From contig NZ_JADDOL010000008.1 in the NCBI RefSeq assembly GCF_016906305.1, forward strand, positions 62,001 to 126,000: 64,000 nucleotides of DNA, read 5' to 3'. The notes beneath the pieces were generated by a model. The model was not told where the DNA came from and made no database searches. It saw nothing but the letters and a program-made list of their open reading frames with translations. Each line of letters starts with the position of its first letter. The first letter of the stretch is position 1. The stretch is from Alloalcanivorax marinus. GTDB taxonomy: Bacteria > Pseudomonadota > Gammaproteobacteria > Pseudomonadales > Alcanivoracaceae. Both the position numbers and the translations under genes were made by a program. Shown in pieces: positions 35,318 through 44,521 of the stretch.

Positions 35318-36682
35318 ATGACCGCCACCGTATCCACCATCGTCGCCCCGGAAGGCAGCCTGGAAGTGCTCAGCCAGCAGGAAGTGGAGCGCCTGCGCGA
35401 CACCTCCGCCAAGGGTCTGCATGATCTGCTGCGGCGCTGTGCCCTGGCGGTGCTGAACGCCGGCACCCCCACCGACGACAGCCGCCAGGTACTGGAAACC
35501 TACAAGGACTTCGAGATTCAGGTGATCCAGGAAGACCGCGGGCTGATGCTCAAGCTCGACAACGCCCCCGCCGGCGCCTTCGTGGACGGCCGCATGATTC
35601 GTGGCATCCGCGAGCACCTGTCGGCGGTGCTGCGCGACATCGTCTACGTGGCCAACGAAATCCAGCACGGCGGGCGCTTCGATCTGGACAGCACCGACGG
35701 CATCTCCAACGCCGTGTTCCACATCCTGCGCAACGCCGGCACCCTGCACGCCGGCGAACGCCCCAACCTGGTGGTGTGCTGGGGCGGTCACTCCATTTCC
35801 CGGGAGGAGTACGACTACTCCAAGAGCGTGGGCTATCAGCTGGGCCTGCGCGGCCTGGACATCTGCACCGGCTGCGGCCCGGGCGCCATGAAGGGCCCCA
35901 TGAAGGGCGCCCACGTGGCCCACGCCAAGCAGCGCAACCGCAAGGGCCGCTATCTGGGGATCTCCGAGCCGGGCATCATCGCCGCCGAGGCCCCCAACCC
36001 GATCGTCAACGAACTGGTGATCATGCCGGACATCGAGAAGCGGCTGGAGGCGTTCCTGCGCATCGCCCACAGCATCATCGTGTTCCCCGGCGGGGTCGGC
36101 ACCACCGAGGAGATCCTGTACCTGCTGGGCGTGCTGCTGCATCCGGACAATCGGGACATTCCGCTGCCGGTGATCTTCACCGGCCCGGCTCACAGTGCCG
36201 AGTACTTCCGCCAGATCGACACCTTCATCCGCTATGCCCTGGGCGACGACGCCGCCAAGCGCTACCGGATCATCGTCGACGACCCGGAAGCGGTGGCCCT
36301 GGCGGTGCGCGACGGCGTGCGCAAGCTCACCGAATACCGCCGCGAGCAGGACGATGCGTTCTACTACAACTGGCGCCTGTCGGTGCCGGTGGACTTCCAG
36401 CGCCCCTTCCACCCCACCCACGAGGCCATGGCGGCGCTGGCGCTGGACACTTCCCTGCCGGTGTTCGACCTGGCCGCCAACCTGCGCCGGGCGTTCTCCG
36501 GCATCGTCGCCGGCAACGTGAAGGAGACCGGCATCCAGGCCATCGAGGAACACGGGCCCTACCGGCTGAGCGCCGAGCCGGGCCTGATGGCCCAGCTCGA
36601 CGTGCTGTTGCAGTCGTTCGTGGCGCAGAGCCGCATGAAGCTGCCGGGCAGCCACTACCAGCCCTGCTACGTGCTGGAGTAA
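35318..36682 (+). CDS. ppnN: Pyrimidine/purine nucleotide 5'-monophosphate nucleosidase PpnN
   Basis: A 454-residue cytoplasmic enzyme of the YgdH/PpnN type, the same length as the E. coli protein. It cleaves nucleoside monophosphates to base and ribose-5-phosphate and is a known (p)ppGpp target in E. coli. The LOG-like core carries NLVVCWGGHSISREEYDYSK, CTGCGPGAMKGPMKGA and FPGGVGTTEEILYLLG. N- and C-terminal PpnN-specific domains flank it. The start MTATVSTIVAPEG was chosen by length; an earlier ATG 36 bp upstream exists. Its stop directly abuts the stop of the convergent dehydrogenase. Confidence 0.94.
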   Translation: MTATVSTIVAPEGSLEVLSQQEVERLRDTSAKGLHDLLRRCALAVLNAGTPTDDSRQVLETYKDFEIQVIQEDRGLMLKLDNAPAGAFVDGRMIRGIREHLSAVLRDIVYVANEIQHGGRFDLDSTDGISNAVFHILRNAGTLHAGERPNLVVCWGGHSISREEYDYSKSVGYQLGLRGLDICTGCGPGAMKGPMKGAHVAHAKQRNRKGRYLGISEPGIIAAEAPNPIVNELVIMPDIEKRLEAFLRIAHSIIVFPGGVGTTEEILYLLGVLLHPDNRDIPLPVIFTGPAHSAEYFRQIDTFIRYALGDDAAKRYRIIVDDPEAVALAVRDGVRKLTEYRREQDDAFYYNWRLSVPVDFQRPFHPTHEAMAALALDTSLPVFDLAANLRRAFSGIVAGNVKETGIQAIEEHGPYRLSAEPGLMAQLDVLLQSFVAQSRMKLPGSHYQPCYVLE

Positions 36683-37453
36683 TCAGCGCGGCTGCATGCG
36701 GATGCCGCCGTCCAGGCGGATGGTCTCGCCGTTGAGGAAGGTGTTTTCCACCATGTGGCAGACCAGGGCGGCGTACTCCGGCGGGTCGCCCAGCCGCTTG
36801 GGGAACTGGGTCATCTCGATCAGCGGCATCTTCACCTTGTCCGGGGCGGCGTTCATCAGCGGCGTGTTGAAGATGCCCGGGGCGATGGTGTTCACGCGGA
36901 TGCCGAACTGGGCCAGGTCCCGGGCCATGGGCAGGGTCATGCCGACCACGCCGCCCTTGGTGGCGGCGTAGGCCACCTGCCCGACCTGCCCGTCGAAGGC
37001 CGCCACCGAGGCGGTGTTGACGATCACGCCGCGCTCGTTGTCGTCGCCGGGTTCGTTCTCGGCCATCAGCGCCGCCGCCAGGCGGGCCACGTTGAAGGTA
37101 CCGATCAGGTTGATCTGCACCACCATGTTGAACACGCCCAGGTCGTGGGGCTGGTTGTCCCGGCCCACGGTCTTCATGGCGGAGCCCACCCCGGCGCAAT
37201 TGACGCACAGATGGAGTGCCCCGAACCGGTCCCGGGTGGCGTCGATGGCGGCTTTCACCGACGCCTCGTCGGTCACGTCGGTCTGCACGAACGCGGCCGC
37301 CTCGCCCAGGGCGGCGGCGGTTTCCGCGCCCTTCTCCTGATCCCGGTCGAGGATCATCACCCGGCCACCCCGGGCCACCAGCGCCTCGGCGGTGGCGCGG
37401 CCCAGTCCGGAGGCGCCCCCGGTAATCACGGCGACTTTACCCTGGATGTTCAT
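36683..37453 (-). CDS. Short-chain 3-hydroxyacyl-CoA dehydrogenase (HSD10-like)
   Basis: A 256-residue SDR enzyme. The cofactor loop is TGGASGLG, with an aspartate after the second strand (MILDRD) that indicates NAD. The catalytic Ser, Tyr and Lys are in NTASVAAFDGQVGQVAYAATKGG. The segment PLMNAAPDKVKMPLIEMTQF is typical of the type 2 3-hydroxyacyl-CoA dehydrogenase (HSD17B10) group, so it probably acts in beta-oxidation of fatty or branched acyl-CoAs. It is a single gene with no spacing to the ppnN stop. Confidence 0.9.
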   Translation of the reverse strand: MNIQGKVAVITGGASGLGRATAEALVARGGRVMILDRDQEKGAETAAALGEAAAFVQTDVTDEASVKAAIDATRDRFGALHLCVNCAGVGSAMKTVGRDNQPHDLGVFNMVVQINLIGTFNVARLAAALMAENEPGDDNERGVIVNTASVAAFDGQVGQVAYAATKGGVVGMTLPMARDLAQFGIRVNTIAPGIFNTPLMNAAPDKVKMPLIEMTQFPKRLGDPPEYAALVCHMVENTFLNGETIRLDGGIRMQPR

Positions 37454-37586
37454 ACTCTCTCCTTGTCGGTAAAAAAACGCAAAACCCGACTATAACGAAG
37501 GTCAAGCCGCCCGACATTGTTGCTTCCGCTCAACGCCGTGCGCATTCTGGTAATCCCCCCAAGGGAAAGAGAAGAAGGGATCTTCT

Positions 37587-38885
37587 ATGAGTCTGCCCGA
37601 CAGTCACCCGCGCGACGGTGGCCTGGCCGCCCGTCTGGCGGAGACCCGGCGCTTCAGCGAGACGCTGTGCGAACCGCTCAGTGCCGAGGACATGGGCCTG
37701 CAGGCCTGCCCCGAGGTGAGCCCGCCGCGCTGGCACCTGGCGCACACCACCTGGTTCTTCGAGACCTTCATTCTCAAGCCGGGGCTGTCCGGCTACCAGC
37801 CCTTCGACGAGCGCTTCGAATACCTGTTCAACAGCTATTACAACGGCGTCGGCGCCCAGTACCCGCGCCCGCAACGGCATCTGCTGTCGCGGCCCGGCAT
37901 CGACACGGTACGGCGCTGGCGCGCCCAGGTGGACGAGGCCATGCAGACCCTGCTGGCCGGCGAGAACGATCCCGGGCTGCTGGCTCTGGTGGCGCTGGGC
38001 ATCGAGCACGAGCAGCAGCATCAGGAGTTGCTGCTCACCGACATCAAGCACAGTTTTTCCTATAACCCCCTGTGGCCGGTGTACCGGCCCCGGGACGACG
38101 ACGGCGCCCGGGCGGCGGAATTCCGCTGGCTGAACTACCCCGGCGGCCTGGTGGAGATCGGCGCCACCGAGGGCTTTTATTTTGACAATGAGACGCCCCG
38201 TCACCGCCAGTGGCTGGAACCCTTCGCCCTGGCCAACCGCCCCAGCACCTGCGCCGAGTATCTGGCGTTCATCGACGACGGCGGCTACCGGCGCCCGGAG
38301 CTGTGGCTGTCCGACGGCTGGGACTGGGTACGCGCCAGCGGCGCCACCGCGCCGCTGTACTGGTTCCTGGAGGACGGCGCGCCGGAGTATTACACCCTGG
38401 CCGGGCGCCGCCCGATCCAGCTGCACGAGCCGGTGGCCCACCTCAATTACTACGAGGCGGACGCCTTCGCCCGCTGGTGCGGCAAGCGCCTGCCCACCGA
38501 GGCGGAATGGGAACACGCCGCCGCCGACCGGCCGGTGGCCGGCGGGTTCGTCGGCAACGGCCGCTTCCACCCCTCGGTGGCCGCCGCCGGCGACGAGGCG
38601 GACGCGCCGCTGCAACTGTTCGGCGACGTTTGGGAATGGACCGGCAGCGCCTACCTGCCCTACCCCGGCTTCGCGCCGGCGGCGGGGGCCGTGGGCGAGT
38701 ACAACGGCAAATTCATGAGTAACCAGATGGTGCTGCGCGGCGGGTCCTGCGTCAGCCACCGGGACCATCTGCGCGCCAGCTACCGCAACTTTTTCTATCC
38801 CCATCTGCGCTGGCAGTTCAGCGGCGTTCGTTTGGCCCAGAGCATGGAGGCGCCCCGTGGCCCATCCGCAACAACTCTTGCCTAA
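37587..38885 (+). CDS. egtB: Ergothioneine biosynthesis sulfoxide synthase EgtB
   Basis: A 432-residue non-haem iron enzyme. The N-terminal DinB-like domain holds the iron-binding histidines: H in WHLAHTTWFFETFIL and the HEQQH pair in GIEHEQQHQELLLTD. The C-terminal formylglycine-enzyme-like domain includes WEWTGSAYLPYPGF and LRGGSCVSHRDHLRASYRNF. It forms the C-S bond between hercynine and a thiol donor. A strong AGAAGAAGGGA site precedes the start. It overlaps egtD by 29 bp, so the two are co-translated. No egtA, egtC or egtE is present here. Confidence 0.95.
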   Translation: MSLPDSHPRDGGLAARLAETRRFSETLCEPLSAEDMGLQACPEVSPPRWHLAHTTWFFETFILKPGLSGYQPFDERFEYLFNSYYNGVGAQYPRPQRHLLSRPGIDTVRRWRAQVDEAMQTLLAGENDPGLLALVALGIEHEQQHQELLLTDIKHSFSYNPLWPVYRPRDDDGARAAEFRWLNYPGGLVEIGATEGFYFDNETPRHRQWLEPFALANRPSTCAEYLAFIDDGGYRRPELWLSDGWDWVRASGATAPLYWFLEDGAPEYYTLAGRRPIQLHEPVAHLNYYEADAFARWCGKRLPTEAEWEHAAADRPVAGGFVGNGRFHPSVAAAGDEADAPLQLFGDVWEWTGSAYLPYPGFAPAAGAVGEYNGKFMSNQMVLRGGSCVSHRDHLRASYRNFFYPHLRWQFSGVRLAQSMEAPRGPSATTLA

Positions 38886-39831
38886 TCTGACCTTCCTGGA
38901 TCTGCAGCCGCCGATGACCGACGCCGCCCGGGAGGTGGCCACCTCCCTGTCGGCGCCCCGGCCCACCCTGGACCCCAAATACTTCTACGACGAGCGCGGC
39001 TCGGCCCTGTTCGACGCCATCACCCGCACTCCCGAGTACTACCCCACCCGCACCGAGGCGTCGCTGCTGGCCGACCACGCCGACGCCATGGCGGCGGAGC
39101 TCGGCTCGGATCTGGTGATCGCCGAACCCGGCGCCGGCGGCTGCGAGAAAGTGCGTATCCTGCTGGACCGCTGGCGGCCCAGCGGCTACATGCCGCTGGA
39201 GATTTCCCGGGAATGCCTGCTCGACGCCACCCGGGCGCTGGCGCCGCGCTACCCGGCGGTGCGCTTCAACGCGGTGTGCGCGGATTACTCCCAGGCGCTC
39301 AGCTTTCCCGCCGACGACGGCGGCCGGCCGCGGCTGGTGTTCTTCCCCGGGTCCACCATCGGCAACTTCGAGCCGTCGGCACGGGGCGATTTCCTGCGCG
39401 GCCTGCGCCATCTGGCCGGCGACCAGGGCTACCTGCTGATCGGCGCCGACCTGCAGAAGGACCCGGCGCGTCTCAATGCCGCCTACAATGACGCCGCCGG
39501 CCACACCGCCGCCTTCAATCTCAACGCCCTGCACCATCTCAACCGGCGGCTGGGCTGCGGTTTCGACCCGGACGCCTTCGTCCACCGGGCGTTCTACAAC
39601 GACCGGGAGCAGCGCATCGAAATGCACCTGGAATGTCGCCGGGATCAGTCCATCACCGTGGGCGACCGGCGTATCGATTTGCCGGCGGGCAGCCGCATCC
39701 ACACCGAGAATTCCTACAAGTTCACCGTGGAGGGCTTCTCCCGGGAGCTGATGGGCGCCGGTTTCACGCCCCTGTCCAGCTGGGTGGACGATGATAATCT
39801 GTTCAGCATCCATCTGGCCCGGGCGGCCTGA
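38857..39831 (+). CDS. egtD: L-histidine N(alpha)-methyltransferase EgtD
   Basis: A 324-residue SAM-dependent enzyme that trimethylates histidine to hercynine, the first step of ergothioneine synthesis. Signatures include FYDERGSALFDAITRTPEYY near residue 43, the SAM-region LVIAEPGAGGCEKV, and FPGSTIGNFEPS. The start is a GTG with GGAGG six bases upstream, inside the end of egtB; an in-frame ATG lies 57 bp later. The length is as expected for the family. Confidence 0.95.
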   Translation: MAHPQQLLPNLTFLDLQPPMTDAAREVATSLSAPRPTLDPKYFYDERGSALFDAITRTPEYYPTRTEASLLADHADAMAAELGSDLVIAEPGAGGCEKVRILLDRWRPSGYMPLEISRECLLDATRALAPRYPAVRFNAVCADYSQALSFPADDGGRPRLVFFPGSTIGNFEPSARGDFLRGLRHLAGDQGYLLIGADLQKDPARLNAAYNDAAGHTAAFNLNALHHLNRRLGCGFDPDAFVHRAFYNDREQRIEMHLECRRDQSITVGDRRIDLPAGSRIHTENSYKFTVEGFSRELMGAGFTPLSSWVDDDNLFSIHLARAA

Positions 39832-39894
39832 TCCTGTATCCTGCTGGAAGTATCGCGCCGGCCGTGCCGGCGCCCGGGGAAGGAACAACCATTC

Positions 39895-40437
39895 ATGCTG
39901 GAACTGATCAACGCGGCGCGGCGCCGGAAGCGGCCGCCCACCCACGACCTGTTCGACGTGGTCAGCCTGGAATTCCGGGTCGGGCTGCTGGACATCGACC
40001 TGAACCTGCAGCTCAGCACCGGCAAGTACGTGAAAATCATGGACCGCTGCCGCCTGGAGCACGCCGTGGTCACCGGGCTGCTGCATCGCACCGTCACCGC
40101 CCGCGCCAGCACCGTGGTGGCCAACACCGAGATCGCCTACATCCGCGAACTGCGCCCCTACCAGCGCTTTGACGTGCACACCCGGCTGCTCGGCTGGGAC
40201 GATAAGTACAGCTACTACGACCAGCGCTTCGAATCCCAGCGCAAGCTGCACACCCACGCCCTGCATCGGCTCGCGCATCTGTACGGCGGCAAGCCGATCA
40301 GCCCGCCGGCGTTTCAGGAAATGACCGGCCTCAACCGGGCCTCGCCGCCCCTGCCGGAATACGTGGAAGACTGGAAAACCCTGCTGCAGAACAAACGCCG
40401 CCTCACCGAGCGGGACGTTGATTCGGAGCGTTATTGA
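39895..40437 (+). CDS. Thioesterase-family (hot-dog) protein
   Basis: A 180-residue protein of the acyl-CoA thioesterase-like group related to THEM6 (PF13279-like). The hot-dog strands are visible: FRVGLLDIDLNLQLSTGKYVKI, ARASTVVANTEIAYIRELRP and RFDVHTRLLGWDDKYSYYDQ. The central helix contains DRCRLEHAVVTGLL. The start has a GGAAGGAA site. It follows egtD by 63 bp on the same strand, but a functional link to ergothioneine is not evident. The substrate is probably an acyl-CoA. Confidence 0.85.
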   Translation: MLELINAARRRKRPPTHDLFDVVSLEFRVGLLDIDLNLQLSTGKYVKIMDRCRLEHAVVTGLLHRTVTARASTVVANTEIAYIRELRPYQRFDVHTRLLGWDDKYSYYDQRFESQRKLHTHALHRLAHLYGGKPISPPAFQEMTGLNRASPPLPEYVEDWKTLLQNKRRLTERDVDSERY

Positions 40438-40446
40438 TCGCGGCCA

Positions 40447-40469
40447 ATCGCGGCTGAAGCCGCTCCTAC
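40447..40469. repeat. Single REP-like unit
   Basis: One copy of the REP-like unit (ATCGCGGCTGAAGCCGCTCC, then TAC) lies between the convergent thioesterase and LysE genes. It can fold into a short hairpin by itself. Confidence 0.8.
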
Positions 40470-40479
40470 GGGGCCGCGC

Positions 40480-41091
40480 CTAGGCCAGCACCACCCCGAA
40501 CGCCAGGCCGGTCAACAGCAGGCCGGCGGCACGCTCCACCCAGGGGCCGTGGCGGGCCAGCCCCGGCGCCCGGCCCCGGGCGACCATCAGACGCGCCACC
40601 AGCAAATCCCAAAACAGCACCACCAGAAACATCCACAGGCCATAGAGCACCTGCACGCCGGTGGGCGTGGCGCGCGCCGCCAGCAACGAAAACAGGCCCA
40701 TATAGAAAAGCCCGTTCTTCGGGTTGAGCAACGCCGACGCCAGCCCGGCCAGAAACCCGGCCCGCCCGTGGAGGGCCGCGCCGCCGGTTCCGGCGTCGCC
40801 GGCGGGCGCCCGGGACGCGGCCCGCCAGAATCGTACCCCCAGGTAGAACAGCCAGGCGGCCCCCGCCCATTGCACCGCCCGGAACAGTGGCCCCGCGGCG
40901 TCCAGCAGGGCGAACCCGCTCACCGCCAGGGCGATGAAGACACCATTGCCCAAGGCCACGCCGACGCACACCGCCACCGCCGTCCGCCAGCCACGCACCA
41001 GGGCGCTGCGCGCGATCAGGATAAAATCGGGGCCCGGGCTCAACAGGGCGAGAAAATGGGCGGCGGCGATGGCGATGAACGAATCCGGCAT
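40480..41091 (-). CDS. LysE/RhtB-family exporter
   Basis: A 203-residue inner-membrane protein with six hydrophobic segments. The N-terminal signature HFLALLSPGPDFILIARSAL and the internal LASALLNPKNGLFYMGLFS are characteristic of the LysE/RhtB amino-acid exporters. It lies 69 bp downstream of an AraC-family gene on the same strand, a frequent pairing in which the regulator senses the exported compound. The substrate, probably an amino acid or analogue, cannot be told from sequence. Confidence 0.92.
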   Translation of the reverse strand: MPDSFIAIAAAHFLALLSPGPDFILIARSALVRGWRTAVAVCVGVALGNGVFIALAVSGFALLDAAGPLFRAVQWAGAAWLFYLGVRFWRAASRAPAGDAGTGGAALHGRAGFLAGLASALLNPKNGLFYMGLFSLLAARATPTGVQVLYGLWMFLVVLFWDLLVARLMVARGRAPGLARHGPWVERAAGLLLTGLAFGVVLA

Positions 41092-41160
41092 GGGGCCTCT
41101 CCGTGGGCGGAGCCGGCACCTTAGGGAAAATCGCCCCGGAAGGATTGAAGAAAAGTGCGC

Positions 41161-41943
41161 TCAGCGCGGTCGCCGATAGGCCCCCGGTGTCATCGCCACC
41201 CGCTCCTTGAAGACCCGCTGGAAGTGGCTTTGGTCAGCGAAACCCAGATCCTGGGCCACCTGGCTGAGCGGCGCGCCCGCCCGCAGCAGGCTTCTGGCCC
41301 GGTCCACCCGCCGGTCCAGCCGGAAGGCATGCGGGGTCATGCCGGTGGCGTCCTGGAAACGCCGGGTCAACTGGTAGCGGCTCAGCCCCAACCGCGCCGC
41401 CAGCGCCGGTATCGACGGCGCCTCCGCCGACGGCTCCGCCAGCCAGCGACGGGCCGGCTCCAGGTCCGGGGTCGTCGGAGGCGGCCCGGCGAGGGGCTCG
41501 CCGCGCCAGAGCCCTTCGCTCACGAACGCCGCCAACGCCGCCGCCTTGACGTCCGGAGCCCGGTTGGAAAACAGACAGTCGTTGAGACGGCGGAAGCCGG
41601 CATAGGCGCGAACGTTCCGGCACACCTGGACCTCCGTGGGCAGCGCCCCGGCCCAGTGGCGCATCCAGCCCGGATCCAGATACAGCATCTGGTAGCCCCA
41701 GGTGCGCCCGGGCAGGGGGTTACAGGCATGGGGCAACCAGGCGGGAATGCTGATCAAGGTGCCCGGTTCCAGAATCCGGCCGGCACCGGGGCAGCTGAAA
41801 TCGCTGCGCCCCCGGTCCACCACGCCGATCGACCAGGTGGAATGGCTGTGGGGGCGATAGCAGGCGCGGCTGTCCGTGGCGCGGCGGCTTTCCGCGAACG
41901 GCAGGCGCGGGTCGCGCCATAATCGGGCGGAGGCTGGGGGCAT
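41161..41943 (-). CDS. AraC-family regulator (cupin N-domain)
   Basis: A 260-residue AraC-type regulator. The N-terminal part is a cupin ligand domain (PHSHSTWSIGVVDRGRSDF, then GTLISIPAWLPHACNP). The C-terminal double helix-turn-helix has PALAARLGLSRYQLTRRFQD and VAQDLGFADQSHFQRVFKER. The start MPPASARLW fits the domain border; upstream frame continuation is antisense to the DUF1289 gene and was left out. It probably controls the LysE exporter that follows on the same strand. Confidence 0.87.
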   Translation of the reverse strand: MPPASARLWRDPRLPFAESRRATDSRACYRPHSHSTWSIGVVDRGRSDFSCPGAGRILEPGTLISIPAWLPHACNPLPGRTWGYQMLYLDPGWMRHWAGALPTEVQVCRNVRAYAGFRRLNDCLFSNRAPDVKAAALAAFVSEGLWRGEPLAGPPPTTPDLEPARRWLAEPSAEAPSIPALAARLGLSRYQLTRRFQDATGMTPHAFRLDRRVDRARSLLRAGAPLSQVAQDLGFADQSHFQRVFKERVAMTPGAYRRPR

Positions 41944-42045
41944 GATGAATCCGCGGGAAACGAAGACGGTGTATCGCATTTTAGCGCGGCGCCCGGGGGC
42001 AAGATACCGTCGACCCCTCCCTGGCTTCCCCGTTACAATCCGCCC

Positions 42046-42546
42046 ATGAGCAAATCCCGCATCGGCACCCCCTGCATCGGCGTCTGTTCCACCGTCTTCG
42101 GCGACACCGTCTGTCGCGGCTGTCGCCGCTTCAGCCATGAAGTGGTGGACTGGAACGCCTACTCGGAAGAACAGAAACGGCTGGTCTGGCGACGCCTGGA
42201 TCAGTTGCTGACCCTGGTGGTGGGCAATTATTTCCAGGTGGTGGACGCCGGCGCTCTGGCGGCGCAGCTGGACTATCAGAACCTGCGTTACCAGACCCAG
42301 CTGTCGCCGGAGGGCTGGGTGCCGGAGCTGCTCAAGGCGGCCGGCCGGCAGCGTATCGATTACGCCGTGTTCGGTCTGCGCGCGCTGCCCGACGCGGAGG
42401 GCCTGACGCCCCGGGATCTGTACGACCTTATCAGCAAGGAATGCCACGCCCTGAACCAGGCGCACTACGACCGTTCCTTCGGGCGGCCGGTGGGCATTAC
42501 CGGGGAGCTGGTGCGCCACGCGGCGCGGGAAAAGGGTCTGTTTTAA
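42046..42546 (+). CDS. DUF1289-domain protein
   Basis: A 166-residue protein with an N-terminal DUF1289 zinc-ribbon-like motif: TPCIGVC, then VCRGCRRF, giving four closely spaced cysteines. The tryptophan-containing stretch VVDWNAYSEEQKRLVWRRLD is also typical. The remaining 110 residues are an extra helical domain seen in longer gammaproteobacterial versions. Its function is not known. It is divergent from the AraC gene, and its 3' end is followed at once by a REP-like pair. Confidence 0.85.
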   Translation: MSKSRIGTPCIGVCSTVFGDTVCRGCRRFSHEVVDWNAYSEEQKRLVWRRLDQLLTLVVGNYFQVVDAGALAAQLDYQNLRYQTQLSPEGWVPELLKAAGRQRIDYAVFGLRALPDAEGLTPRDLYDLISKECHALNQAHYDRSFGRPVGITGELVRHAAREKGLF

Positions 42547-42553
42547 GAAAAGA

Positions 42554-42611
42554 GATCGCGACTGAAGTCGCTCCTACCAGGGCGCCCGTAGGAGCGACTT
42601 CGGCCGCGATC
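42554..42611. repeat. REP-like inverted pair between DUF1289 gene and zur
   Basis: Left unit GATCGCGACTGAAGTCGCTC (from 42554) and right unit GTAGGAGCGACTTCGGCCGC (from 42588) are inverted copies. The pair fills the whole space between two convergent genes, and its right edge overlaps the zur stop codon by 2 bp. Confidence 0.88.
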
Positions 42612-43065
42612 AGCCGCAGCGGTCGCAGCGGCCGTGCATCTCCAGCGGCTGGGCGTCCGCGTGGAAGCCCTCCCGGTCCAGGCTGCGGTTCAGCTGCCGG
42701 CGCAGCGGGCTGTCCATGGGCGCCTCGCGCACCACGCCACATTCATCACAGACCAGAAACAGCGTCCCGGCCTCGTGGCCGTGGTCGCAGGCCAGATGGT
42801 CGCAGGCCAGGTAGCGGTTGGTGGACGCCAGCCGGTGGGCCAGGCCGGCGGACACCAGAAAATCCAGGGCCCGGTAGATGGTGGGCGGCTTGGCGCCGGG
42901 CTGGTGCTCGCGCTGCAGCTCGTCGAGCAGGTCGTAGGCGCTGACCGGCGCTTCATGGCCGAGCAGCAACGCCATCACCTGGCGCCGTTGCGGCGTCAAC
43001 CGCAGGCCCCGGGCCTCGCAGCGCCGCTGCGCGATGTCCAATTGTGCTTCCCGATTGTCCGCCAT
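42610..43065 (-). CDS. zur: Zinc uptake regulator Zur
   Basis: A 151-residue Fur-family repressor. The winged helix contains LRLTPQRRQVMALLLGHEAP and PPTIYRALDFLVSAGLAHR. Metal sites are visible in DHLACDHGHEAGTLFLVCDE CG and in the C-terminal HGRCDRCG, where two CxxC pairs form the structural zinc site. Zur rather than Fur is supported by the position right after a COG0523 GTPase with a Zur-box-like site. A TATAACGT-containing stretch (near 43123-43135, read on the minus strand) just upstream might be a weak second site for self-control. Confidence 0.93.
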   Translation of the reverse strand: MADNREAQLDIAQRRCEARGLRLTPQRRQVMALLLGHEAPVSAYDLLDELQREHQPGAKPPTIYRALDFLVSAGLAHRLASTNRYLACDHLACDHGHEAGTLFLVCDECGVVREAPMDSPLRRQLNRSLDREGFHADAQPLEMHGRCDRCG

Positions 43066-43151
43066 GGTTGCTCCCGCCGCGCCCGTCTCAGGATGGGTGA
43101 CGCCGGGCGGGCCCCCGGCGCGACGTTATATTATCCGGTCACCGGCGCCGT

Positions 43152-44363
43152 TCATACCGCCTCGGCCAGCCCCCAGTCCGGAAACGGATCGTCCAGGGTG
43201 CGCCAGTGGTCCGGCCCGGCCAGGGTGTCCGCTTCGCTGAGCAGGCAGGCATCCAGGGCCGCCCGGGTGATCGCCGGGTCCATATTCTGGCCGATGAACA
43301 CCAGCTCCTGACGCATATCGCCGAACGGCTCCTGCCATTTCTCGCGAATGAAGGCCACCGTTTCCGGGTCCTGCGGCCAGCGCGCCTCGGGCACCGCCTT
43401 CCAGAAAAAGCCGGCCACGCCGTGGTGGGCGATGCCGCCGGCCTGGCTCCAGGTGCCGGCCAGTTGCGGCCGGGTGGCCAGCCAGAAGTAGCCCTTGGAA
43501 CGCAGCAGCTTGCCGTTGTCCCACTCACGATGCAGGAAATCGTGGAAGCGGCGCGGGTGGAACGGCCGCCGGGCGGTGTAAGTAAAGCTGGAAATGCCGT
43601 ATTCCTCGGTCTCCGGCGTGTGTTCGCCGCGCATCTCCTTGAGCCAGCCCGGCGCCAGGCTGGCGCGCTCGAAGTCGAAGCGGCCGGTATTCAGCACCTT
43701 ATCCAGGGGCACCGCGCCCTGGCGAATCGGCACGATCTCCGCCTCCGGATTCAGGGCGCGCAGCATGCCGATCACCGTGCGCCGCTGCGCCTCGTCGATC
43801 AGGTCGGTCTTGCTCACCAGCAGCACGTCGCAGAATTCGATCTGGTCCACCAGCAGGTCCGCCACGTTGCGCTCGTCGTCCTCGCCCAGGCTCTCGCCGG
43901 TGTCGCGCAGCTCGGCGGCGCGCTGGTAATCGTTGGCGAAATTGGCGCCGTCCACCACCGTCACCAGGGTGTCCAGGCGCGCCACCGACGACAGGCTCTG
44001 GCCGTCCTCGCCCTCGAAGGTGAAGGTCTCGGCCACCGGCAACGGCTCGGAAATGCCGGTGGACTCGATCACCAGGTAATCGAACCGCCCTTCGGCGGCC
44101 AGCCGCCGCACCTCCAGCAGCAGGTCCTCGCGCAGGGTGCAGCAGATGCAGCCATTGCTCATCTCCACCAGCTTTTCCTCGGCGCGGTTCAGGCTCACCT
44201 GCTGGTTCACCAGGCTGGCGTCGATGTTGATCTCGCTCATGTCGTTGACGATCACCGCCACCCGGCGGCCGTCGCGATTATTGAGGATATGGTTGAGTAC
44301 CGTGGTCTTGCCGGCGCCCAGAAAGCCGGACAGCACGGTCACCGGCAGGCGGTGGTCGGTCAT
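43152..44363 (-). CDS. COG0523 GTPase, Zur-regulated zinc chaperone type
   Basis: A 403-residue GTP-dependent metallochaperone. The P-loop is [15 protein letters not shown] (near residue 15), the metal-binding CxCC motif is [11 protein letters not shown], and the GTPase motif is SKTDLIDE. A CobW C-terminal domain follows ([18 protein letters not shown]). The length and the neighbouring zur gene fit the zinc-starvation (ZigA/YeiR-like) subgroup that delivers zinc to key enzymes. The start [13 protein letters not shown] was chosen at the family N-terminus. A palindromic Zur box lies 37 bp upstream. Confidence 0.92.
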   Translation of the reverse strand: MTDHRLPVTVLSGFLGAGKTTVLNHILNNRDGRRVAVIVNDMSEINIDASLVNQQVSLNRAEEKLVEMSNGCICCTLREDLLLEVRRLAAEGRFDYLVIESTGISEPLPVAETFTFEGEDGQSLSSVARLDTLVTVVDGANFANDYQRAAELRDTGESLGEDDERNVADLLVDQIEFCDVLLVSKTDLIDEAQRRTVIGMLRALNPEAEIVPIRQGAVPLDKVLNTGRFDFERASLAPGWLKEMRGEHTPETEEYGISSFTYTARRPFHPRRFHDFLHREWDNGKLLRSKGYFWLATRPQLAGTWSQAGGIAHHGVAGFFWKAVPEARWPQDPETVAFIREKWQEPFGDMRQELVFIGQNMDPAITRAALDACLLSEADTLAGPDHWRTLDDPFPDWGLAEAV

Positions 44364-44399
44364 GGGAAATCTCCCGGAGCAAAGCACTTGGTGTGCTTA

Positions 44400-44414
44400 T
44401 GTTATAACGTAACA
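44400..44414. promoter_or_regulatory. Zur box
   Basis: TGTTATAACGTAACA forms a TGTTA-N5-TAACA dyad that closely matches the gammaproteobacterial Zur consensus (TGTTATAACATAACA). It lies 37 bp upstream of the COG0523 start. Confidence 0.88.
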
Positions 44415-44521
44415 ATAAAAAGGCAAGGGAGAATCCTGATGGCGTCGCCGGCCCGGTCATTTTCTTTCCCCGCCGCGCCGGTCAACATGGGTCGTTTGCA
44501 CGCCCACCACGGAGACCTTCC

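Noticed and set aside
41944-42519. N-terminal extension of the AraC gene across the DUF1289 gene
   Set aside because: It is antisense to a well-supported DUF1289 gene, and the cupin domain starts after the chosen ATG.
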